The notes below the pieces were generated by a model that worked only from the letters and a program-made list of their open reading frames with translations, ran no database searches and had not been told where the DNA came from. From Rhizobium altiplani (lineage in GTDB: Bacteria > Pseudomonadota > Alphaproteobacteria > Rhizobiales > Rhizobiaceae), in assembly GCF_001542405.1 (NCBI RefSeq), contig NZ_LNCD01000086.1, forward strand, positions 21,469 through 85,468: a stretch of 64,000 bases of DNA, written 5' to 3'. Below are positions 53,245 to 61,192 of the stretch, piece after piece. The first letter of the stretch is position 1; the number at the start of each line of letters is the position of its first letter. The position numbers and the translations under genes are program-made.

Positions 53245-53667
53245 ATGAGCGCAGCCAATGAACTGCTGACGGCTATCCATGCACGCCTGACCGGCGACGC
53301 AGAGCTTCTCGTCATGATCGGCGACGACGGTATCCGCGATCGGCTGGTGACCGGGCGAAAGCTTCCTTGCGTGCTGATCGGCGAACTCGTCAGCAACGAC
53401 TATTCGACTTCGACCGAGAGAGGCGAGGAGCATCTCGTGTCGCTCGAAATCTGCTTCGACGTGGGTGGGCGAAGGCAGGCGCAGCTGGTGGCCTCGCGTC
53501 TCCACGCCCGGCTGCAGGATGTAGCGCTCGATCTTGGAGCGTATCACCTCGTCAGCCTGCTGCATCTCAGGACGCAGAGCCGCCGCGAACCGAAGACGAA
53601 GCTCTATATCGCCGAGTCGCGCGTTCGGGCTGTGACGGAGCCGCCGCTGCATAGCGGCGCAACCTAG
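53245..53667 (+). CDS. GTA tail-completion protein g8 (DUF3168), intact
   Basis: 140 residues, full length for DUF3168: MSAANELLTAIHARLTGDAELL, VLIGELVSNDYSTSTERGEEH and the C-terminal LHLRTQSRREPKTKLYIAESRVRAVTEP in segments. It is the only GTA structural gene of the region left without a visible lesion. The upstream GGAGGCGAGAGCC gives a good ribosome site. Confidence 0.85.
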   Translation: MSAANELLTAIHARLTGDAELLVMIGDDGIRDRLVTGRKLPCVLIGELVSNDYSTSTERGEEHLVSLEICFDVGGRRQAQLVASRLHARLQDVALDLGAYHLVSLLHLRTQSRREPKTKLYIAESRVRAVTEPPLHSGAT

Positions 53668-54056
53668 GCCTCGAAGCGGCTCGTGGCGTCGCGGTCGCCT
53701 TCGTATCGTCTCGCCAGCGGAAACGACGGCAGCCACGACTCGCGGCGGATGGTCCAGAGTTCGTAAGTTGGCTGTAACTGGTTGGGAGCATCAAGCGATC
53801 CGAGGTTCACTTCGACCTCATCCCCGGAGCGCCCGAAAACCGGGGAGCCGCAGCGGGGGCAGAAGAACCGCCCGTCGTACTCACCTGTCTCGCCTTCGAC
53901 CGTAACCGCATCCTGAGGAAAGATCGCGGATGCGTGAAAGAGTGCGCCATGATGCTTGCGGCAGTCGAGACAATGACAAATGCCGACCCGATAGGGGCGT
54001 CCAATAGCCACGAGGCGGACATTGCCGCAGCGGCAACCGCCAGTGAACCGGTCCAT
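53664..54056 (-). CDS. GFA-family (glutathione-dependent formaldehyde-activating fold) protein
   Basis: 130 residues. Zinc cysteines are visible as GGCRCGNVR, CHCLDCRKHHGA and FFCPRCGSPVFGRSG. Members bind zinc, and Gfa itself was linked to glutathione-formaldehyde adducts; most have unknown substrates. Its 3' end overlaps g8 by four bases on the opposite strand. It is an inserted host-type gene in the gap between g8 and g9. Confidence 0.88.
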   Translation of the reverse strand: MDRFTGGCRCGNVRLVAIGRPYRVGICHCLDCRKHHGALFHASAIFPQDAVTVEGETGEYDGRFFCPRCGSPVFGRSGDEVEVNLGSLDAPNQLQPTYELWTIRRESWLPSFPLARRYEGDRDATSRFEA

Positions 54057-54153
54057 GTTGTTTCTCCTCCAAGATCAAGCGGTGGGCTGCTTATGAAGAA
54101 GATGGGACGGTGACCTGAAATGTCCCGCCCATCGCAGCAACTGCCTGCATCTT

Positions 54154-55368
54154 TCAGGCAGGTTCGTATACCCTGGTCGCTGCCTTGACCTGCGCAGCCA
54201 GCGTCAGCACGAAGCCGAGCGAGATGACGGCGAGCGCGGCGCATGTCGCGATTGCGGTTCCGGCACCGGCGCGATCGAGGATCGCCGTGAAGACGACGGG
54301 TGCGATGGCATTGGCGAGGTTCTGCGGCAGCGACAGGCGGGCTGATTGCAGCCCGAATTCGCGCGGCGAGAACAGGGCGAGCGGCAGCAGGGTGCGGGCA
54401 ACGGTCATGACACCGGAGCCGAAGCCATAGAGCAGGATGAAGGTGACGAGCAGTGGCGTCGAGGGCGGGATCAGCAGCATCATCACGAAGCTTGAGACCA
54501 TCAGGCTCACGCCCATTGCGGCGCTGAGGATCGGATTGCCGCGGCGCCCGAGGAGCATGTCCAGGAAGCGGGCGGAAATGCCGATCACGCCGCGTGCCGA
54601 ACCGAGCTGCAGCGCCAGCGCAGGCGAGGCGCCTGACTGACGCAGTATTTCGAGCAGCGATGGCGACACCCCGAAAGTCACGAAAGTCGATATCGTCGTT
54701 GCGGCGGCAATCAGCAGGAAGGCCTTGCGCTGTCCCGCAGGCGAAAGCGGCACCGGCGTTTCCTGTGCGGCGCTGCCGTCCGCAGTAAAGGCGATCGGCT
54801 TCGGCAGGGCGAAAATATGCAGCGGCAGGCAGACGAAAAACTGCAGCGCCGCGCAGATGAGAAACGTCATGCGCCAGCCGACGCTCGCGTTCAGCTGACT
54901 GAGGATCGGCCAGAAGATCGCGCTCGAAAGGCCGGTGAACAGCATGAGGATGGCAATCACCCGTTTGCTGTCAGGTCCGGCTCGCTCGACGACGGCGGTA
55001 TAGGCCGGAGCGGAAAGACCGAAGGCGCCGCCGGCGCCGATCGCAATCCAGGCAAGTCCATAGAGGACGAGGCCGTGGGCGGCTGACAACAGCAGCAGGC
55101 CGATCGTGAAGGTAATCGACGCGGCGGCGAGCACGCGGGCGGCCCCATGCCGGGCGAGCAGGCGGCCCGTCGCAGGGCCGACAAGGGCGCTGACGACCAT
55201 CATGATGCTCAACCCGCCGAAAACCACCTCGTTCGGCAAGCCGAGATCCGGCGCGATGACGCGCCCCATGACACCGAGCATGTCGAAGGTACTGCCCCAG
55301 CCAATCAGCTGGGTGACGGCAAGCACGGCAATCGTCTGCACCGAGCGCAGGGGGATGGATCGAGACAT
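54154..55368 (-). CDS. MFS transporter, 12-helix
   Basis: 404 residues from ATG 55368; a longer frame to 55689 overlaps g9 and was rejected. About 12 helices; AVLAVTQLIGWGSTFDMLGVMG and LARHGAARVLAAASI (motif-A-like loop) are visible, and the second half restarts at RKAFLLIAAATTISTFVTFGVSP. Resembles the monocarboxylate/CynX-like MFS members. Substrate unknown. Opposite in orientation to the GTA genes on both sides. Confidence 0.87.
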   Translation of the reverse strand: MSRSIPLRSVQTIAVLAVTQLIGWGSTFDMLGVMGRVIAPDLGLPNEVVFGGLSIMMVVSALVGPATGRLLARHGAARVLAAASITFTIGLLLLSAAHGLVLYGLAWIAIGAGGAFGLSAPAYTAVVERAGPDSKRVIAILMLFTGLSSAIFWPILSQLNASVGWRMTFLICAALQFFVCLPLHIFALPKPIAFTADGSAAQETPVPLSPAGQRKAFLLIAAATTISTFVTFGVSPSLLEILRQSGASPALALQLGSARGVIGISARFLDMLLGRRGNPILSAAMGVSLMVSSFVMMLLIPPSTPLLVTFILLYGFGSGVMTVARTLLPLALFSPREFGLQSARLSLPQNLANAIAPVVFTAILDRAGAGTAIATCAALAVISLGFVLTLAAQVKAATRVYEPA

Positions 55369-55494
55369 GGAGGGCTTTGACGCGAACGGGGTAGGGGCGG
55401 GCAAGGTCGTAGCAGCTTCGCCGGCTGGTTGAAAGTGACAAGTGGATGACACCAAGGGCGCTGGCTGCGCCTGTTTCCTCGAAGGGATCGGACA

Positions 55495-55671
55495 ATGGTG
55501 GCGCAGAAGGGCAAGGACCTGCTCCTGAAGATATTCAACGGTACGGCTTACGAAACGGTGGCGGGGCCGTTCCAGGCGAGCGCGCTCGAATATTCCGGCC
55601 AGTATAATGGCAAGGTGATGTTCGAGCTGGCGCTGGAATCGGCCGGCGTCATCAGCTTCGAGGCGCTCTGA
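55495..55671 (+). pseudogene. GTA major tail protein (g9), large in-frame deletion
   Basis: 58 codons: the expected start MVAQKGKDLLLKIFNG joins straight to the expected end PFQASALEYSGQYNGKVMFE and ELALESAGVISFEAL. About 80 central residues of the normal ~135 are missing, but the frame stays open. It may be translated into a non-functional stub. Confidence 0.82.
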
Positions 55672-55950
55672 TGCGGGCGGCGGGGGCAAGGGCGAACCGG
55701 CGCCGCGGCGAGATCGAGGCTGTCATCGATGGTGGACAGCGGATCCTCTGCCTCATGCTTGACGCGTTGGCGGAACTGGAGACAGCGTTCTCCGCGGAAC
55801 AATCTCGTCGGTCTGGCCGAGCGCTTCTCGCGCGGACAGCTGAAGGCAGCCGACATGATCCGTATCATCGGCGCCGGTCGTCGCGGCGGCGTCGGAAAGT
55901 GCAGCTCCCTATTTTTCCAACCGAAGCTGAGCCGACACCATGCAGCGGCG
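55671..55950 (+). pseudogene. GTA g10 (tail assembly chaperone-like) remnant
   Basis: ATG overlaps the g9 stop (TGATG). MRAAGARANRRRGEIEAVIDG and LMLDALAELETAFSAE match the GTA TIM-barrel-like/g10 family, then a shift near 55798 gives LVGLAERFSRGQLKAADMIR and IIGAGRRGG. After that, the sequence no longer follows g10. Confidence 0.72.
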
Positions 55951-55959
55951 TTTCCTGGA

Positions 55960-56320
55960 GGCGCATCACGCGTCGTGGAGGCCTGCGGGCACTGACGCCG
56001 CTTGCCCCCGTCCACATCAGATGCGCGCGCAACGACGATGGCGTGAAGGTCCCTGGATCCGGCGCGGGCGCGACAGCGCCTACAACTGGCTCGCCGCCGA
56101 AATTCCGCTGGATGAGCCGTTTGAACGCTACCGCGTCGAGATTATGGACGGTGACGCGGTTCTGAGAGTAAGCGAATCCGACAGGGCGGAGTGGGTTTAT
56201 CCCACCGCTGACGAACTCGCCGATTTCGACCATCCGCAAAACAGCCTCAGCTTGCGTGTTTGGCAACTTGGGGAACGTGTGTCGCTCGGCATTCCGGCGC
56301 ACGCGACATGTGTTGTGTGA
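55960..56320 (+). pseudogene. C-terminal end of GTA g15 (tail fibre/host-contact protein)
   Basis: GGLRALTPLAPVHIRCARNDDGVKV (55965-56052) shifts register to WIRRGRDSAYNWLAAEIPLDEPFERY and EIMDGDAVLRVSESDRAEWVYP, ending ATCVV at 56320. This is the last ~110 residues of the very long g15 protein of GTAs. All of g11-g14 (tape measure, baseplate, peptidase) and most of g15 are absent, so one deletion of several kilobases probably joined g10 or g10.1 to this point. Confidence 0.78.
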
Positions 56321-56342
56321 ATTTCATCTTGAAGGAGAGAAA

Positions 56343-56534
56343 ATGATAGATCTGAAGAATTGGTACAGTTCGAAGACCATTTGGGGCGCGCTGATTTCAA
56401 TCGTCGCATCTGTGTTGCATTTTGCCAGTATCGACCTTGGTGCGACGGACAAGAGCCAGTTGGTCGACGCAGTCGTCAACATAGCTGGCGCACTCGGCGG
56501 CCTGCTCGCTGTTTTCGGGCGTGTCACCGCCTAG
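56343..56534 (+). CDS. Small holin-like membrane protein
   Basis: 63 residues, GGAG upstream. MIDLKNWYSSKTIWGALISI begins with the W-Y-x-S-K-T-I-W-G-A signature of small rhizobiophage/GTA holin-like proteins. Two helices (about 12-30 and 43-61) flank a short charged loop. It would permeabilise the inner membrane and let an endolysin out. It closes the GTA region. Small size and lack of homology search make this tentative. Confidence 0.65.
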   Translation: MIDLKNWYSSKTIWGALISIVASVLHFASIDLGATDKSQLVDAVVNIAGALGGLLAVFGRVTA

Positions 56535-56711
56535 GCGACCATCAAGTCCGTTTCTTGAATCCGGCGCGGCGAGCGGAAAGCTTCGTTCGCCGACCGGACT
56601 TTCGAACACGCCTGGCGTGAATTCGGAATTGTTCTAAATATCAAGGATTACAAGGCATTCATTTGCCATTCAGGTCTCTTGAGTACATAGTCTGGGCCAA
56701 GTTAGTATCCA
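56535..56711. other. Spacer between GTA remnant and feu locus
   Basis: No gene seen. AT-richer stretch at 56634-56710 probably holds the feu promoter. Confidence 0.4.
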
Positions 56712-56975
56712 TTGAAAGCATTGCACATGGCCTCTCCCTTGAGCGTCGCAGCGCTAGCCGCCGGGCTGGCGATAACGTCGCCCTCACCGGATAATCCGCG
56801 TACCCTGACGGTGCGTGTTGCAGGCGATTGCAGCGAGGCCGCGCGTGAGGTTGTGGAAAAAACGGGAGGTCAGCTCCTTTCCGTTCAGCCTGCTGGCGAC
56901 AGCTGCATCATCACCGTCCTCGTCCAAGGCAACGGACAGCGCCCGCGTAAAGTGACCGTCAAGGTTCCGATGTAG
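56712..56975 (+). CDS. feuN: Small exported protein, FeuN-like modulator
   Basis: 87 residues from TTG 56712, or 82 from ATG 56727. A Sec signal (LSVAALAAGLAITSPS) precedes a ~60-residue periplasmic domain with two Cys (GDCSEAAREVV, GDSCIITVLV), likely a disulfide. The gene lies 52 bases upstream of feuP, as FeuN does in Sinorhizobium meliloti, where this small periplasmic protein restrains FeuP-FeuQ signalling and is essential. The name rests on position, size and export, not alignment. Confidence 0.72.
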   Translation: MKALHMASPLSVAALAAGLAITSPSPDNPRTLTVRVAGDCSEAAREVVEKTGGQLLSVQPAGDSCIITVLVQGNGQRPRKVTVKVPM

Positions 56976-57027
56976 GCAGAATCGCCCTATCTAGACGCCA
57001 AGAGATCAAGCGGAGCAAAGCGGACCG

Positions 57028-57699
57028 ATGCGCATTCTGGTAGTCGAAGACGATGTCAACCTGAACCGGCAGCTCAGCGACACGTTGAAGGAAGCCGGTT
57101 ACGTCGTCGATCAGGCCTTTGACGGCGAGGAGGGCCACTTCCTCGGCGATACCGAGCCTTATGACGCGATCATTCTCGATATCGGACTGCCTGAACTGGA
57201 TGGCGTCACGGTGCTCGAAAAGTGGCGTGGCGCAGGTCGCGGCATGCCCGTGCTGATCCTGACGGCGCGCGACCGCTGGAGCGACAAGGTCGCGGGCATC
57301 GACGCCGGCGCGGATGACTACGTCACCAAGCCGTTCCATGTCGAGGAAGTGCTGGCACGCATCCGCGCCCTGATCCGCCGCGCGGCGGGGCATTCCTCGT
57401 CCGAGATCATCTGCGGCCCCGTGCGGCTCGATACCAAGAGCTCAAAGGCGACAGTCAATGGTGTGGCGCTGAAGCTGACCTCGCATGAGTACCGGCTGCT
57501 GTCCTATCTCATGCATCACATGGGGGAAGTGGTTTCGCGTACCGAGCTGGTCGAACATATGTACGATCAGGATTTCGACCGCGATTCCAATACGATCGAG
57601 GTTTTCGTCGGGCGCCTTCGCAAGAAGATGGGCGTCGATCTGATCGAAACGGTGCGCGGGCTCGGCTACCGCATCCAAGCGCCGAACAATGCGAATTAA
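57028..57699 (+). CDS. feuP: OmpR-family response regulator FeuP
   Basis: 223 residues. Receiver domain with acidic pocket E8/D9-D10 (VVEDDVN), phospho-acceptor Asp in AIILDIGLPELDG, and Lys in VTKPFHVEE. Winged helix at about 125-220 (LTSHEYRLLSYLMHHMGEVVSRTELVEHMYDQ, RLRKKMG). In rhizobia FeuP activates osmoadaptation genes including the cyclic glucan exporter ndvA. feuQ starts within its last codons. Confidence 0.92.
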   Translation: MRILVVEDDVNLNRQLSDTLKEAGYVVDQAFDGEEGHFLGDTEPYDAIILDIGLPELDGVTVLEKWRGAGRGMPVLILTARDRWSDKVAGIDAGADDYVTKPFHVEEVLARIRALIRRAAGHSSSEIICGPVRLDTKSSKATVNGVALKLTSHEYRLLSYLMHHMGEVVSRTELVEHMYDQDFDRDSNTIEVFVGRLRKKMGVDLIETVRGLGYRIQAPNNAN

Positions 57700-59092
57700 A
57701 TCGCTTACTGCACGCGTCCTGCTGCTGACCACGATCTGGTCGACTGTCGCGCTTGTCGTCATCGGGTTGCTGATCTCGACGCTCTACCGAAAGAGCGCGG
57801 AACGCGGCTTCCAGGACCTTTTGCGCGCCCAGCTCTATAACGTCGTCAATTCCGTTACGATCGGCGACCAAGGGGCGCTCAGCGGCAGCCCGCAACTTGG
57901 CGACCTGCGTTTTGCGCAGCCGAAGACGGGCTGGTATTGGGTCGTCGAACCACTCGGCACCTACACGGCGCCGCCGCTCGTGTCGCCCTCGCTGGGTTCC
58001 GCGTCGATCCCTGTACCCTCTGTTCTCGAAGCGCCCTTCGACAAGAATTATGAGCGCTACTATCAGGTGACGGATGCTGCGGGGAATCGGATCCAGGTTG
58101 CCGAGACCGAGGTCGTGCTGGATACTGACGGTCGCGCCGCCCGCTTCCGCGTGACCGGCAACGTCGATGTTGTCGAGAACGACGTTCGCAATTTCTCCCA
58201 TAGCCTTTACCTGGCGCTCGCCGGCTTCGGTGTCGGCAGCCTGATCGTCAACGCACTGGCGATTCTCTACGGCCTCAAGCCGCTCGACAAGGCGCGCGCC
58301 GCGCTCGAGCGCATTCGCGCCGGCGAGAGCGAGCAGTTGAAGGGCGATTTTCCGCGCGAAATCCTGCCGCTCGCCAACGAGGTCAACGCGCTGATCGACA
58401 GCAATCGCCGCATTGTCGAGAGGGCGCGCATGCAGGTCGGCAACCTTGCCCACTCCCTGAAGACGCCGATTGCCGTGCTGCTCAACGAGGCGCGCGTGCT
58501 GGAACGCACGCACGGCGATCTCGTGCGCGGCCAGGCGGAGGCGATGCAAGGCCAGGTGCAGTCGTATCTGAACCGTGCCCGCATTGCGGCGCAACGCGAA
58601 TCCGTGCTTGCCCGCACCGACGCCGAACCCGCTCTTGAGCGCCTGGTGCGCGTGATGCGGCGCTTGAACCCCGACAAGCAGTTTGAACTCACGGCGGCGC
58701 AGCCACATGTTGCGGTCGCCATGGAACAGCAGGACCTAGAAGAGATCGTCGGTAACCTTTTGGAGAACGCCGCCCGTTTCGCGGCGACCAAGGTTCGCGT
58801 TTCCGTCGCGGAAGCACCGGAGGAGGTCAAGGGCACGGAAGGCAGCGGGCGTCGCCACTGGGTCGAGCTCGTTGTCGAGGACGATGGGCCAGGGCTTGAG
58901 CAGGATCAGGTTCGCGAGGCGCTGAAGCGCGGCAAGCGGCTGGACGAAAGCAAACCGGGCACCGGCCTTGGACTTTCGATCGTGACGGAGATTTCCAACG
59001 AGTATCAGGGGCGGCTCGAATTGTCCCGCGGCGAATGGCAGGGATTGAAGGCCCGGCTTATTTTGCCTGGCATCACAAAGGATGTTGCGTGA
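57689..59092 (+). CDS. feuQ: Sensor histidine kinase FeuQ
   Basis: 467 residues. Helices at about 8-32 and 172-196 bound a periplasmic sensor domain; HAMP-like linker follows; the phospho-His is in NLAHSLKTPIAVLLNEA, the PhoQ/FeuQ type of H-box. ATPase boxes: EEIVGNLLENAARF, VEDDGPGL and PGTGLGLSIVTEI. It overlaps feuP by eleven bases. The periplasmic domain is where a FeuN-type protein would act. Confidence 0.92.
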   Translation: MRIKSLTARVLLLTTIWSTVALVVIGLLISTLYRKSAERGFQDLLRAQLYNVVNSVTIGDQGALSGSPQLGDLRFAQPKTGWYWVVEPLGTYTAPPLVSPSLGSASIPVPSVLEAPFDKNYERYYQVTDAAGNRIQVAETEVVLDTDGRAARFRVTGNVDVVENDVRNFSHSLYLALAGFGVGSLIVNALAILYGLKPLDKARAALERIRAGESEQLKGDFPREILPLANEVNALIDSNRRIVERARMQVGNLAHSLKTPIAVLLNEARVLERTHGDLVRGQAEAMQGQVQSYLNRARIAAQRESVLARTDAEPALERLVRVMRRLNPDKQFELTAAQPHVAVAMEQQDLEEIVGNLLENAARFAATKVRVSVAEAPEEVKGTEGSGRRHWVELVVEDDGPGLEQDQVREALKRGKRLDESKPGTGLGLSIVTEISNEYQGRLELSRGEWQGLKARLILPGITKDVA

Positions 59093-59208
59093 GCATTTGC
59101 TTGATGTCACATAGACATAGGCGATTGCATAGCATGCTTTGCCTTATTGCCGACACGGCTTGGTGCGCGTGTGGCTGCGTAATTGACACCTAATTCTGGT
59201 TCGGCTGA

Positions 59209-59634
59209 ATGATGCTACGTTCGCAAGGCATGATCGTTTCCTCGCTTCTTGTCGCCATCACGCTGTCAGCGTGCCAATCGACAAAAAGCGGTGGCTCCGG
59301 CGGTCTTTTCTCGAGGAAACCTCCTGCTTCGGCTACCTATATCGCGGCATTGCAGGGCGGCATCATCGGTCGCAGCGGCGTGGATATCAGCGACAGCGAC
59401 CTCCAGCGCGCCCTGGAAGCCGAGTATCGCGCGCTGGAAAGTGCTGCAGTCGGACAGCCTGTTGTCTGGAGCGGGCGCAATGTCAGCGGCAGGGTCGTCG
59501 CGTCTGCACCCTACCAGGTCGGCTCGCAGAACTGCCGTCAGTATACCCATAGCGTGACGATCGGCGGCAAGGAAACGGTGGCGCGCGGTTCCGCCTGCCG
59601 AAACGATAATGGCAGTTGGTCGCCCCTCGGCTGA
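59209..59634 (+). CDS. Small surface lipoprotein (17-kDa antigen-like)
   Basis: 141 residues (or 140 from the next ATG). Lipobox LSAC at about residues 19-22 in ITLSACQSTK. The mature part, RALEAEYRALESAAVGQPVVW and SQNCRQYTHSVTIGGKETVARGSACRN, matches the RT0821/Lpp0805-type C-terminal domain that follows 17-kDa antigen glycine-zipper regions; the zipper itself is minimal here (LQGGIIGRSG). Outer-membrane, function unknown. Confidence 0.85.
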   Translation: MMLRSQGMIVSSLLVAITLSACQSTKSGGSGGLFSRKPPASATYIAALQGGIIGRSGVDISDSDLQRALEAEYRALESAAVGQPVVWSGRNVSGRVVASAPYQVGSQNCRQYTHSVTIGGKETVARGSACRNDNGSWSPLG

Positions 59635-59743
59635 GCGACGGCAGAATTAACTGCTCGGGCCATGTTGCGGCCAAACGCCTCAAATAATCGTCATTGCGGC
59701 TTTGCTTGTTGGAATAGATGTTCGCTTCGAGTATTTGGCATCT

Positions 59744-61192
59744 ATGCTTTTCTGGATTCTTGTGGCCGCTCTGACGGCCGCCGTCGCTGCCGTTCTGCTT
59801 TACCCGCTTCTGCGTGACACGAGAGCGATCGATGACGCGCATGCCGGGGAGGCTGCCGTCTATCGCGATCAGTTGCGGGAACTCGATCGCGATCTCTCTG
59901 GTGGGCTGATTTCAGAGGATGAGGCCGATTACGCGCGAGCCGAAATTGGCCGGCGCCTGATCACTGTCTCGGCCGCGCCGGTCACCGATCGCAAGGCCTC
60001 GAAACATCACCGTCTTTCCGAGGCGTTCGTACTGCTGCTCCTGCCGATGGTGGGGCTCTGTCTTTACATTTTTGTTGGGCGACCCGATTTGCCGTCGCAG
60101 CCGCTGCAAGCCAGACTTGAGAATCCCGGCAACGATATGGCGATCCTGGTCGCCAAGGCCGAGCGGCACCTGGCGCAAAATCCCGATGACGGCAAGGGCT
60201 GGGACGTCCTGGCACCGATATACTTCAACACTATGCGTGTCGCCGATGCCGAGAATGCTTATCGCCGCGCGATCCGTCTGCTCGGGCCGAGCCCGGTGCG
60301 GCTGGACGGCCTTGCCGAGACGCTGATGGCGATCTCGGACGGTGTGGTCACCGAAGATGCGCGCAAGGTGTTGGAGCAGTCGCTTCAGCTAGATCCCGAC
60401 AATCCGAAGGCCCGGTTCTACATTGCGCTTAGCATGGAGCAGGCTGGTCAGGCAGCAGAGGCCAAGGTCGCCTTCGAGGCGCTCGCGAAGCAATCGCCGG
60501 CCGACGCGCCCTGGTTGCCGCTGGTCGCCGAACACATTGCGAAGAATGGCGGCGCGCCGCCGAGCGGTGCCGCGCGCGTGCCGGGCAATCCGACGCAGGC
60601 TGAGGTTGCCGCTGCGGAGAGCATGAGTCCGGGCGACCGGCAACAGATGATCCGCGGCATGGTGGAGAGCCTTGATGCCAAGCTGACCCAGGACCCGAAC
60701 AATCTGGAAGGCTGGCTACGGCTTGTCCGCTCTTATGTCGTATTGAAAGACACGGATCGCGCAGTTGCGGCTCTGAAGCGCGGACTGGCAACGTTTCCGG
60801 CCAGCAGCGGACAAGGCAAGCAACTCCTTGCGCTGGCGCAAGAACTTGGCATTGCGATGGATGGCGGCGTGTCGCCCAGCGGCGCCGCGAGCGCGCCCGG
60901 TAATCCCACCCAGGCTGAGGTTGCCGCAGGCGAAAGCATGAGTGCCGGTGACCAGCAACAGATGATCCGCGGCATGGTGGAAAGCCTTGATGCCAAGCTG
61001 ACCCAGGACCCGAACAATCTGGAAGGCTGGCTGCGGCTTGTGCGTTCTTATGCCGTATTGAACGAAAAGGCACACGCGGTCGACGCGTTGCGGCGCGGGC
61101 TAGCGGTCTTCCCTGCGACGGGCGAGCAAGGCAAGCAACTGCTGGCGCTGGCGCGAGAGCTCGACATTGCGACAGAAGGAATGACGGAATGA
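59744..61192 (+). CDS. ccmI: Cytochrome c maturation protein CcmI/CycH
   Basis: 482 residues from ATG 59744. Two membrane helices (about 1-20 and 92-110) flank a soluble loop with AVYRDQLRELDRDL and GLISEDEADYARAEIGRRL. The periplasmic TPR part binds apocytochrome c. It is longer than usual because the last TPR module is duplicated (see repeat at 60586). First gene of the overlapping ccmIEFH set; ccmE starts four bases before its stop. Confidence 0.93.
   Translation: MLFWILVAALTAAVAAVLLYPLLRDTRAIDDAHAGEAAVYRDQLRELDRDLSGGLISEDEADYARAEIGRRLITVSAAPVTDRKASKHHRLSEAFVLLLLPMVGLCLYIFVGRPDLPSQPLQARLENPGNDMAILVAKAERHLAQNPDDGKGWDVLAPIYFNTMRVADAENAYRRAIRLLGPSPVRLDGLAETLMAISDGVVTEDARKVLEQSLQLDPDNPKARFYIALSMEQAGQAAEAKVAFEALAKQSPADAPWLPLVAEHIAKNGGAPPSGAARVPGNPTQAEVAAAESMSPGDRQQMIRGMVESLDAKLTQDPNNLEGWLRLVRSYVVLKDTDRAVAALKRGLATFPASSGQGKQLLALAQELGIAMDGGVSPSGAASAPGNPTQAEVAAGESMSAGDQQQMIRGMVESLDAKLTQDPNNLEGWLRLVRSYAVLNEKAHAVDALRRGLAVFPATGEQGKQLLALARELDIATEGMTE
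60586..61189 (+). repeat. 315-base tandem duplication inside ccmI
   Basis: Two copies offset by exactly 315 bases (105 codons): for example TGAGGTTGCC at 60601 and 60916, and CCAAGCTGACCC at 60678 and 60993. The encoded modules share QQMIRGMVESLDAKLTQDPN and NNLEGWLRLVRSY. The second copy is slightly short at its end. The DNA is still close to identical over the central ~110 bases, so the event is fairly recent. Confidence 0.92.

Noticed and set aside
43799..56534. Complete prophage
   Set aside because: No integrase, repressor, replication genes, att repeats or tRNA border. The gene order is that of a GTA.
43560..56540. Sequencing error as the sole cause of all GTA frameshifts
   Set aside because: Large in-frame deletions, fusions and a nonsense codon cannot be base-calling errors, and flanking genes are almost all open.
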